From the NCBI RefSeq assembly GCF_017874615.1, contig NZ_JAGIKV010000006.1:270477-334476 (forward strand): a stretch of 64,000 nucleotides of DNA. The letters are read 5' to 3'. The notes under the pieces were generated by a model, which was given only the letters and a program-made list of their open reading frames with translations, was not told the DNA's origin and searched no databases. Positions within the stretch are counted from its first letter, which is position 1, and each line of letters opens with the position of its first letter. A program made the translations under genes and the position numbers. Positions 8,964 to 17,400 of this stretch are shown in pieces. The DNA comes from Paenibacillus xylanexedens (GTDB taxonomy: Bacteria > Bacillota > Bacilli > Paenibacillales > Paenibacillaceae).

Positions 8964-8992
8964 TTGGACAATTATGGTATAAGTTATATATG
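8964..8992 (+). promoter_or_regulatory. Candidate sigma-A promoter of the MFS-aminotransferase cluster
   Basis: TTGGAC and TATATG are spaced 17 nt apart. The site lies about 55 nt upstream of the TTG start of the transporter gene in AT-rich DNA. Confidence 0.45.
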
Positions 8993-9046
8993 AAATAAAC
9001 ATAAATTACATAATATAAAATTTATATCCAACTAGGAGGCGGACTT

Positions 9047-10255
9047 TTGAAAAGAATATTCGCTCTAAGCTGCGGTTTTTATCTGTTAATCGGCATAACC
9101 AGCGTTGTGCTCGGTGCACTTCTTCCTGTTTTATTGTCACATTATGAGCGCGGTTACAGTGATGGCGGATTTTTGTTATTTCTGCAGTTTCTTGGATTTC
9201 TTGTCGGTGTAATCGCAGCTCCTGCCCTGACAGCCCGTATCGGAAGAAAAGCGATGCTGACCCTTGCCCTGATCTGTATTATAACCGCCTATATATTACT
9301 CGGTTTTCTGCCATCCTGGTCTGTAGTTCTTCTTCTCACGATTATCGTAGGTTTCGGTTCAGGTATCATCGAACCCTCTGTAGGTGCATTCACGATCGAA
9401 TTCACTGAGAATCAAAAGGCGGTCGCCATGTCCAAGCTGGATGTCTTCTTTGCTCTTGGAGCACTTCTCATCCCGGCTATCGCTGCTTTATTCATCTGGA
9501 TGGATCTGTGGCATCTTACTTTTTATACGGTGGCCGTGTTGTCACTGATTCTCATGTTGCTGTGGATCACTATGCCGCGGCCAGCCGCACTGTATCTGGA
9601 ACAGGCTGGCGAGAATACAGTGGCACATACAGCAGGTAAAGCCCAATATTCGAGAAAACATCTGGGTCTGCTGACGATCTTCGTCATCTTCTTTTTCATC
9701 TACATGGGATTGGAATTGGGATTGATGAACTTCCTGCCTTCCATTCTCGTAGAACGACTGCACCTTCAGGAATCTGTCGCATCGCTGAGTGTCTCCATCC
9801 TGTGGATTGCGATGATCATCGGTCGTCTTTTCTCCGGGAAAATAGCGGAAGCCGTCAACTATATGCCTTTCCTGATCTGGAGTACGGTTGGCACGCTTTT
9901 GTTTACGGTCGCTATGGTATTTGTAACTGGACAGTGGACAACGTATGTACTCATTTTCGGAACCGGTCTGTTCATGTCGGGGCTGTTCTGTATCGCACTG
10001 GTCTACGCAAATGTTCTGATTCCCGGTATGACCGAGCGGACAACCAGTATCCTGATCGCATCGGGTGGTATTGGAGGTGCCATCTTGCAGTATGTGACTG
10101 GATGGAGTATGAGTACAGGGCCTGTTGTGAATACGATCTGGATTTTGGCCGGATTCTGTCTGATCCTGCTGCTCACATTGATGGTCTCTCATCTATGGAC
10201 TGTAAAAAATAATGCAGTACGTACTGCTCTCGCACAACATAGCAAGGAAATGTAA
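9047..10255 (+). CDS. MFS transporter
   Basis: 402-residue major facilitator protein with about twelve hydrophobic segments. The loop 2-3 motif appears as ARIGRKAMLT (about residues 64-73). The second half opens near GLLTIFVIFFFIYMGLELG, and RLFSGKIAE is the matching loop 8-9 element. TTG is the start, with AGGAGG 7 nt before it. It heads a same-strand run with an aminotransferase, a dehydrogenase and a phosphatase. It may therefore import the pathway substrate or export its product; direction and substrate are unknown. Confidence 0.88.
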   Translation: MKRIFALSCGFYLLIGITSVVLGALLPVLLSHYERGYSDGGFLLFLQFLGFLVGVIAAPALTARIGRKAMLTLALICIITAYILLGFLPSWSVVLLLTIIVGFGSGIIEPSVGAFTIEFTENQKAVAMSKLDVFFALGALLIPAIAALFIWMDLWHLTFYTVAVLSLILMLLWITMPRPAALYLEQAGENTVAHTAGKAQYSRKHLGLLTIFVIFFFIYMGLELGLMNFLPSILVERLHLQESVASLSVSILWIAMIIGRLFSGKIAEAVNYMPFLIWSTVGTLLFTVAMVFVTGQWTTYVLIFGTGLFMSGLFCIALVYANVLIPGMTERTTSILIASGGIGGAILQYVTGWSMSTGPVVNTIWILAGFCLILLLTLMVSHLWTVKNNAVRTALAQHSKEM

Positions 10256-10345
10256 ACATCGTTTCTTAAGGGAGGTGATGCCCGCATCATCCGGGATTGT
10301 TGAGCTTCGTTCGAGCTAGTACACCATTATATTGGAGGAAATCGT

Positions 10346-11584
10346 ATGCAAACTTTAACCAACAACCGCTTCATAGCCGGAAAAGGGATTAAGTTGATTG
10401 ACGATTCAGGTGTTGAATACCTGGACGGCGTGTCGGGAACATTCAATCTGTCACTGGGCTATAATCACCCACATGTAGTCAGCAAAATTCAGGAACAAGT
10501 CGGCAATCTGACGCATATGTCTTCCTCCTTCACTGAACCGTACGTAAATGAAGTACTTGATCACTTAATCGAATATGCTCCAAACGACATTAATGCCGGA
10601 TGGATGCGGGATATCACTGGTTCAACTGCCAACGAATGTGCAACCAAAATTGCACAGAAGTATACCGAATCGACAGACATCATCAGCCTGTATCTATCCC
10701 ATCATGGGCAGACCCAATTTGCCACCGGGATTTCGGGGAATGCCTTCCGGCGGAAACGGTTCCCCAATTCGGCTGTGGCTAACGCTGTCCATGTACCTGC
10801 CCCATATTGTTATCGCTGCCCATTCAAATCCTCAAATGGAGACTGCGACTATCAATGTGTTGAAGCTATATCTGATGCGATAGAATATGCAAGTTCCGGC
10901 TCAGTCGCCTGCATGATCATCGAACCTATTCTCGGGAATGGCGGCAATATCATTCCTCCTGCCGGATATTTCAAACGACTGCGTAAACTGTGTGATGAAT
11001 ACAATATTATTCTTATTGCCGACGAAGTGCAGACAGGCATCGGTCGTACCGGAACCATGTTCGCCAGCGAACTGTTTGATATCCAGCCTGATATGATTAC
11101 CCTTGCGAAAGGTCTTGGCGGAATCGGCGTACCTGTTGCTGCGGTATTAATGCAATCCCGGCTGAATGTGCTCGAAAAGCACGAACACTCCTTCACCTCA
11201 GGTAGTAATCTGATCTCCGTAACCGCTGCCAAATCCACCTTGGAAGTGGTATCCGAACCCGGGTTTCTGGATGCGGTGAAACGCAAAGGTGAAATTTTGG
11301 GTGAATTGCTGCATGAATTGGCTATGAAATACCCAAGTATCGGTGAAGCTCGTGGTGTCGGGTTAATGTGGGGGCTCGAGATTGTAGGTGACGGTAATGA
11401 ACCGGATACGCTCAAAACCAATGCCATTGTTGACCGCGCTTTTACAGATGAACATCTGATCTTGAGAAGTTCAAGATATGGCTTCGGCAACGTTGTTAAG
11501 GTCCGGCCTTCCCTTACCACAACCGAAGACGAACTGGTTGAGATTGTAGAGCGGCTGGATTCGGTGCTTGCCAGCGTTCATTAG
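10346..11584 (+). CDS. Class III (omega) PLP-dependent aminotransferase
   Basis: 412-residue fold-type I enzyme transferring an amino group, usually between an omega-amine or amino acid and a keto acid. LIADEVQTGIGRTG holds the PLP-binding Asp226, and LAKGLGGIG holds the Schiff-base Lys255. The N terminus has the YLDGVSG element. Cys155, Cys158, Cys167 and Cys171 (CxxC-x8-C-x3-C) form an insert resembling a metal site, seen in some members of this group. GGAGG precedes the ATG. It is followed by a Zn dehydrogenase and a HAD phosphatase; together they could oxidise an alcohol, aminate the ketone or aldehyde and remove a phosphate. GABA-type or aminosugar roles are both possible. Confidence 0.88.
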   Translation: MQTLTNNRFIAGKGIKLIDDSGVEYLDGVSGTFNLSLGYNHPHVVSKIQEQVGNLTHMSSSFTEPYVNEVLDHLIEYAPNDINAGWMRDITGSTANECATKIAQKYTESTDIISLYLSHHGQTQFATGISGNAFRRKRFPNSAVANAVHVPAPYCYRCPFKSSNGDCDYQCVEAISDAIEYASSGSVACMIIEPILGNGGNIIPPAGYFKRLRKLCDEYNIILIADEVQTGIGRTGTMFASELFDIQPDMITLAKGLGGIGVPVAAVLMQSRLNVLEKHEHSFTSGSNLISVTAAKSTLEVVSEPGFLDAVKRKGEILGELLHELAMKYPSIGEARGVGLMWGLEIVGDGNEPDTLKTNAIVDRAFTDEHLILRSSRYGFGNVVKVRPSLTTTEDELVEIVERLDSVLASVH

Positions 11585-11617
11585 TGAGTAATTCATATTA
11601 CACTCGAACACTACGCA

Positions 11618-11729
11618 AACAGAACAACCTTTCGATCGCTGTTATCCCCGGATTTTTTGATTCCCCTTTTCCCAAGGGAAAAATCCGTTGATAAAGGCGA
11701 ACGCTCCGCTTCTACATGTTTGTTCTGTT
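11618..11729. repeat. MITE-like palindromic element inside the aminotransferase-dehydrogenase gap
   Basis: Perfect 10-bp terminal inverted repeats, AACAGAACAA (11618-11627) and TTGTTCTGTT (11720-11729), bound about 112 bp. Each arm then repeats TTATCnnCGGATTTTT inward, and the centre can fold as TTTTCC/GGAAAA. No ORF is inside. The structure suggests a small non-autonomous element or a dispersed intergenic repeat. It may also act as a transcription attenuator between the two genes. Confidence 0.6.
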
Positions 11730-11786
11730 CTCTTCGTTATCGTGTAATCTGAAATACAATTTTTATTACTATAAGGAGGTTATATC

Positions 11787-12836
11787 ATGCTTGCATTGGT
11801 ATATAAATCGGCTTGGGATGTGGCGCTTGAGGAAAGGCCTGTCCCGGAAATTACAAGAGATAATCAGGTGTTGGTTCGTATTCGGGCGACAGGTGTATGC
11901 GGTACCGATCTCGGTATTGTCAGCGGCAAATATCATGCGGTTCCTTCTGTCATTCTCGGTCATGAGTCTGCCGGGGAAGTCATTGATGTTGGCTCTGCGG
12001 TAACGACATTACAAGCGGGCGACCGTGTTGTGATCGACCCTACCTACTATTGCGGACAGTGTGACATGTGCAGAACAGGCAGACAAAATCATTGCACACA
12101 TAAGTCTGTTACCGAGACAGGTGTGAGTGCTGACGGAACATTTACAGATTATTATGTGACCGAGGATCGTTTTTTGTACAAATTGAAGGACCATGTGAGC
12201 TATGAAGAAGCAACTTTGACGGAACCGCTCAGCTGTATGCTGACGGGGATTAATCAGATTCATCTACTTCCGAATTTCAGAACAATCATCCTCGGTGCAG
12301 GCCCAATCGGCATTCTGTACAGCTACGCGCTCGCTTCAAAAGGGGTTACCGGCTGTCTGGTTGACATCTCCGAAGAACGCTTAGCCATTGCCGGTTCCAT
12401 TGCACCTGATCGTTGGGAAGTTCATTCATCCTTCGAAAATGCCATAGAATCACTGTCACCCGCAACCCATCAGGTCGATATGATTATTGATACAACAGGC
12501 GTTGTGGGCACACAAGTGCTTTCCCAGCTCGCTAGCGGAGGTTATCTGATGCTGGTTGGTCTGAGAGATGGAAACACATCCTTCAATCCCAAGGAAGTTG
12601 TGGACCGCAGTCTGAAAATTATTGGTTCCATCGATTCTCTGGGGACATTTGCTACCGCACATTATATGATTGAACAAGGGATTATTCCGGCAAAAAAAAT
12701 CATCACCCACTCCTTCCCGTTGGAGGATTACGAAGAGGCTTTCCGCACACTTGGCTGCGATATTCAGGGACGCACACTTCAAGCCTCTTCACATGCCATT
12801 AAAGTTGTGCTGCAATCCAGCGGTTCCAGTTTCTAA
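11787..12836 (+). CDS. Zinc-dependent medium-chain alcohol/polyol dehydrogenase
   Basis: 349-residue MDR enzyme. Catalytic zinc ligands are visible as Cys38 (GVCGTD) and His59-Glu60 (GHES). The structural zinc lobe is complete: Cys89, Cys92, Cys95, Cys103. The Rossmann motif GAGPIG is near residue 171. The layout is closest to sorbitol/threonine-type dehydrogenases that oxidise a secondary alcohol with NAD(P). AGGAGG is upstream of the ATG. It lies 203 nt after the aminotransferase gene and 71 nt before the phosphatase gene and probably supplies the keto substrate for transamination. Confidence 0.88.
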   Translation: MLALVYKSAWDVALEERPVPEITRDNQVLVRIRATGVCGTDLGIVSGKYHAVPSVILGHESAGEVIDVGSAVTTLQAGDRVVIDPTYYCGQCDMCRTGRQNHCTHKSVTETGVSADGTFTDYYVTEDRFLYKLKDHVSYEEATLTEPLSCMLTGINQIHLLPNFRTIILGAGPIGILYSYALASKGVTGCLVDISEERLAIAGSIAPDRWEVHSSFENAIESLSPATHQVDMIIDTTGVVGTQVLSQLASGGYLMLVGLRDGNTSFNPKEVVDRSLKIIGSIDSLGTFATAHYMIEQGIIPAKKIITHSFPLEDYEEAFRTLGCDIQGRTLQASSHAIKVVLQSSGSSF

Positions 12837-12907
12837 AATGGAACGTTAACCATGAATGGACTACAGTAGAGATATATGTACACACAATCCTGGAGGAGGA
12901 ATACAAC

Positions 12908-13645
12908 ATGGCTGCAAACAAAGAATCTAACGGACTGGGAGCGCCCAATGATGACATCATTCAAGCGGTCATTTTTGACATGGATGGTGTACTGATTGAC
13001 AGCGAACCGATTTATTTCGAGATTGAGCGCAGCTCTTTTGCCCATTTTGGCGCTGTCATGACTGATGAAGAACATCATACCTATGTTGGAGTTACGCTGG
13101 AATCCATGTGGCAGCAAGTATTGGAAAAGCATCAACTGACAGCTACGCTGGAAGAAATATTTGCTTATCATCAGCATAATGTGATGCAAACGATGCTCGC
13201 CCATCCGAATCTGACGGCAATGCCTTCCGTGGAACGCTGGTTAAGTTGGCTGCATGAGCAGCACATACCCATAGCCGTTGCTTCTTCCTCTCCACGTGCA
13301 CTGATTGATTTAATCATGGACAAAACCGGACTTGGACAATACTTTGAGATTCGAATGACAGGTGAGGAAGTTACGAACGGCAAGCCGGCACCAGATATTT
13401 TCCTGACCACAGCTGAGATGATTGGTGCATCTCCTTCGAATTGCCTGGTGATCGAGGACTCTCGCAATGGTGTCCAAGCCGCCAAAAGTGCAGGCATGCG
13501 CTGTATCGGATATCGTAATCCGGGATCAGGCAATCAGGACTTGTCCAAAGCCGATCTTCAGATTTCCAGTTACGATGAGTTATGGACATTGAAGGATACA
13601 CTGCCCTTTGAAGGCAGATTGCCAAGTTTGTCAAAGTTTCGCTGA
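12908..13645 (+). CDS. HAD-IA hydrolase, beta-phosphoglucomutase/phosphatase-like
   Basis: 245-residue haloacid dehalogenase-type enzyme. Motif I is VIFDMDGVLIDSE with nucleophile Asp24 and acid/base Asp26. Motif II is AVASSSPR, motif III is the Lys in NGKPAPDIF, and motif IV is VIEDSRNGVQAA. The cap domain is the small helical C1 type shared by YcjU/beta-PGM and sugar-phosphate phosphatases. GGAGGAGG precedes the ATG. As the last gene of the cluster it likely dephosphorylates a sugar- or polyol-phosphate intermediate. Confidence 0.85.
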   Translation: MAANKESNGLGAPNDDIIQAVIFDMDGVLIDSEPIYFEIERSSFAHFGAVMTDEEHHTYVGVTLESMWQQVLEKHQLTATLEEIFAYHQHNVMQTMLAHPNLTAMPSVERWLSWLHEQHIPIAVASSSPRALIDLIMDKTGLGQYFEIRMTGEEVTNGKPAPDIFLTTAEMIGASPSNCLVIEDSRNGVQAAKSAGMRCIGYRNPGSGNQDLSKADLQISSYDELWTLKDTLPFEGRLPSLSKFR

Positions 13646-13690
13646 GAAGATCGTAATAAAAAGATCATAATTTCGGAATGTATTTAGAAA

Positions 13691-13745
13691 AAAAACAACC
13701 CAAACGGCTTCAATTCATTCGAATTGGAGCTGTTTGGGTTTTGCT
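13691..13745. terminator. Bidirectional terminator between the HAD and YjfB genes
   Basis: A long stem pairs AACCCAAAC and the following bases (13697 on) with GTTTGGGTT (to 13741), with inner pairs CAATTC/GAATTG. On the plus strand TTTTGC follows. On the minus strand nine T residues follow, so it serves both converging transcripts. Confidence 0.8.
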
Positions 13746-13788
13746 TGCTGCAATGGGTGTTACATGAGGACACATGCTGTAATTTCAA

Positions 13789-13971
13789 CTAAACCGAAAG
13801 ATCGAGACTTCCACCCAGATTGGGATGAGGAGCAGGCACTGACTTCAACATTTCCGCCATCTGCTGGCCTTGCTGCTGTGCCATGTCTTTCGTAATCGAC
13901 ATTACTTGCAAGCTTGCCGACTGCACTACTGATGCTTGGCTCATCGCCATTGATAATGCTGCAATATCCAT
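13789..13971 (-). CDS. YjfB family putative motility protein
   Basis: 60-residue protein starting MDIAALSMAMSQASVVQSAS, closely resembling B. subtilis YjfB, a sigma-D-dependent motility-associated protein. The middle (DMAQQQGQQMAEMLKS) is helical and Gln-rich, also typical. ATG 13971 has AAAGGAG at 8-nt spacing; the in-frame GTG at 13989 overlaps that site. A sigma-D-like promoter lies about 45 nt upstream. It is unrelated to the NRPS genes next door. Confidence 0.8.
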   Translation of the reverse strand: MDIAALSMAMSQASVVQSASLQVMSITKDMAQQQGQQMAEMLKSVPAPHPNLGGSLDLSV

Positions 13972-14017
13972 GTTCTGCACTCCTTTCACTTTCTGATTAC
14001 ATAGATGTACTTATTAT

Positions 14018-14044
14018 ATATCGGTCAGAAGGGAGGAATTGTTA
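14018..14044 (-). promoter_or_regulatory. Sigma-D-like promoter of the YjfB gene
   Basis: On the minus strand TAAC, 15 nt, then ACCGATAT match the sigma-D consensus TAAA-N15-GCCGATAT at 10 of 12 positions. The downstream gene is a YjfB-type motility protein, which supports the call. Confidence 0.65.
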
Positions 14045-14138
14045 AAAGGTCGATCAAAATGTTGATCCGACCACGTAAGAGGCTTTATTTCTCCATCTAC
14101 AGTAATTTTCCAGCTATCATCATTAACAGAGCAATAAA

Positions 14139-14182
14139 AAGGGGCGTCCCATAAGTCATGAGCATGACTTAGGACACCCCTT
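14139..14182. terminator. Strong palindromic terminator after the NRPS genes, possibly IS-end derived
   Basis: AAGGGGCGTCC (14139-14149) and GGACACCCCTT pair, and TAAGTCATG/CATGACTTA extends the stem to about 20 bp. On the minus strand T5 follows, making it the probable end of the NRPS transcript. GGGG-GTCC ends with an AAGTCATG core recall terminal repeats of some IS families; that origin is only a suspicion. Confidence 0.7.
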
Positions 14183-14250
14183 ATTAAAATTATTTTATTC
14201 TAATGAACCTGGCACACGCTATTCGCTTTGATTTGCACAGGTCTGTAGTG

Positions 14251-14420
14251 TAACGAATCACAGAGACGTTATTTCGTCGATTGGGTCTTTTTTTAGGTTC
14301 TGACACCCTGATATGATGAAATAACGTTACTGAGGTTCGTTAAAGTTTGCCGTTCACATCGAATCTACCTCTTAAGACGCGTCAGATTCGTTAGCGCTTT
14401 GAGTGAGGAGGAAACTCACT
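14251..14420. repeat. Cluster of TAACGAA-containing inverted repeats between the NRPS stop and its terminator
   Basis: TAACGAATC at 14251 on the plus strand and TAACGAACC on the minus strand (from 14342) start a roughly 30-bp imperfect inverted repeat, with GACGTTATTTCGTC on one arm and AACGTTATTTCATC on the other. A third TAACGAATC on the minus strand (from 14392) begins another dyad, CGAATCT (14360-14366) with AGATTCG (14384-14390). A small GTGAG/CTCAC hairpin is near 14403-14419. No ORF is present. The whole 13972-14445 gap holds only these structures, the terminator and the sigma-D promoter. Confidence 0.6.
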
Positions 14421-14445
14421 TTTGGAGCGACCCATTACTTGTCCA

Positions 14446-17400
14446 TTAATAACTGTTCGACGTACTCAACGCAAGTTCGTTTATTTTAACTTCCGGGTTA
14501 CTTACCACCTGTTGAATCATGGAAATAAAGTGTTTTTGAATCTGTTCAACGGTAGATGGGTCATACACATTGGCATTATACATCAATACGATCTTCATAT
14601 TTTCATGGGGTTTGACAATCAAGGTAAAATCAAAACTATTATGTTCTGTACCCCCAACATTCATAATCTCAAGCGGTGTTTCACCTTTCTGACCCAGACT
14701 CTCCATGCGGTTCTCTACCGGGAAGTTCTGATATACAACAACATGGTTAATCAGAGATTGTTTTTGCTTGGTCAGATTTTGAATATCATATAACGAATAC
14801 GTATCATATGCATGTGACTCCACAGCTTGAGCCTGATTCCTTTTCATTAGAGATATAAATGACTCATCGGCCTGAGCCTGGATACGAACAGGAATTGCAT
14901 TAATAAATAACCCAATCATACTTTCGATCCCAGGAATGACAGGCGGTCTGCCCGATACAACACTTCCGAATACAACATCGTTACTTTCATTGTATTGCTG
15001 CAACAATACACCCCAGACCGTCTGCACTAACGTATGGAGAGTTACATGCTGCTGTTCTGCAATCTGTTTCATTTGCTCGATTAGTACATCATCCAAATAA
15101 CAGTTTAGCGTTCTGGAATCCTGTCTTTCATGTTTCGGTTTGACTTTTTCTCCGGGCAGTTTCGTTTGCCCCTCATAACCCTTCAAGTAATGACTCCAAT
15201 AGGTTATTGCACCTTGATGATTTTGCTGTTCCAACCATTCAATGAATTGACTATAAGGTGTTAATAGAGTCACTTGAGGCTTTCTATTCTCCCGAATCGC
15301 AAAGTAATTCTCAAATATTTCTTTGCTTACCAGAGACATACACCAGCCATCCATCAAAATATGGTGAAAACTCCATATGACGCGGTATTCCTCATGCTTT
15401 GTTCGTAAAACAGACATACGTATTAGCGAATCTCGTTGTAAGTCAAATCCTCTTGCCTTGTCTTGCTCGATATACTCGTCAACATACGTTTTACGTTGCA
15501 GCTCACTTGTGCCAGCTACATCTTCATAGTTAAATTCAAATTTCTTCTCTTGATACACGATTTGAAGAGGGATATCCACGAAATCACTGTAAAAATTAGT
15601 TCTTAATATCGCATGCCTTTGCATTAATTGATCCAAGCTTTGCGCAAAAGAGGTAACATCCAAATTTCCACGCATGTCAAACATGATTTGTACAAAGTAA
15701 GCGCCCGAAATTGGATTCCGTTCACTTTCGTACAACATTTCCTTCTGTAATGGTGTAAGTGGGTAGACATTTTCGATTCGACCGATGTGCCCAGTTTGTT
15801 CCACGATTTGATCCAATTGATCAATGGTTAATGACTTGCATGAAATATCACTTGGTGTAAGCTCGGTTTGTTCCTTCGTTACACAATGTTCAACGACTCT
15901 ATTAAGACCTTCCTTATAGAGACAAACCAATTGCTCCATCGTTTCCCGGCGATATTGTTTTGAACTATAGTTAATAGACAGCGACAACCGCCCCTCTGTA
16001 ACAATGCCATTAATATTAAGCACAAATGGTCTCTTGTTGTTTTCACTTACGGATGGCCCGCTGGAATAAGGCGAGAATTTAATGCCATCTTGGCTCGAAT
16101 CCTGATTCACCTGTCCCATATAGTTGAAACTAATTTCGGGATTTTTCTCTAACTTGAATCCTTCATTTCCATGTGACAAATACCTCGAAATCCCGTAACC
16201 AATGCCCTTGGTTGGGATCTGGCGCAGTCCTTCCTTGACGGTCTTAATCTTCCTTGATAAGTCAGCCCCGGACTCCATCGTAATCATAACGGGGTACATA
16301 CTCGTAAACCATCCCACTGTACGCGTAATGTCCAGCTCTGGCAGGATGTCTTCTCTACCATGCCCTTCCAGATTTACGAGGATTTCTCCCATGCCTGTCC
16401 AATCATGAACAGCCATTCCTAATGCGGTTAGCAATATATCATTAATTTCCGTATGGTACGCATGATGTGTTTGCTTTAATAATTGCTCGGTTTCCGCTGC
16501 TGTCCAATGAATAGTGATCGTTTCACTATCTTTGCCAATCGTCTCAACACAATCCATATCTTTAGGTAGCGGGCTTAGCTGGGCCTGCTCCACACGACTC
16601 CAGTATGGATTCTCTTGCTTCATCGCCGGGCTGTCTGCAAACGTAGACAATTGTTCTGCCCATTGTTTAAACGAGGTCGTTTTTTGAGGAAGCCGGATTT
16701 CTTCACCTCTTAAGAACTGGTCTTGCCCTGTCTGAATATCTTCATATAAAATACGCCATGAAACCCCGTCTACCAACAAGTGATGGATGGCAATAAGCAG
16801 GTGATCCCCTTCAGCACATTGGAACAACCCAAGTTTGATCAAAGGTCCGTAAGACAGATCCATACCACTCTGAATTTCTTTTGCTTTATTTTCAATGAAC
16901 GATGCAGGATCTGCTTCTGTTTTGAGGTCAACGATTTCAAGGCTGTATAATGCTTCTTCGTCTGCCCCTCGATTCCACGCTTCATATCCGCCTTCAGGCG
17001 CTTGTCGATAAAGGATGCGGAGAGCATCATGCTGTTTCACGATCTTATCCATGATGCTGTGAATAAAGCGAACATCAAACCCTTTTTCACGAAAGAAGAT
17101 CATTTCCTGATTGTAATGATGTGTGTCCACCATATTTTGATCAAAGAACCAGCGCTGAACAGGTGTCAGCATCACTTGCCCCGTAACTTCCCCTTGGTCA
17201 GAAATAGTGCTCACAGATGTAACGTGTTCACTCAACTCCGCTACTGTCGGATAGGTGAAGAAATGCTTCATTTCCACTTTATACCCTGCTTGAAGCAGTC
17301 GTGAGGAAACTTGAATACATTTAATCGAATCGCCCCCGAGTTCAAAGAAATGATCTGATGTGCTAACCTTTTGAACACCAAGCACAGCTTCCCAGGCAGC

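Noticed and set aside
10852..11520. 222-codon open frame on the minus strand
   Set aside because: Complement of the aminotransferase gene, whose PLP motifs are intact.
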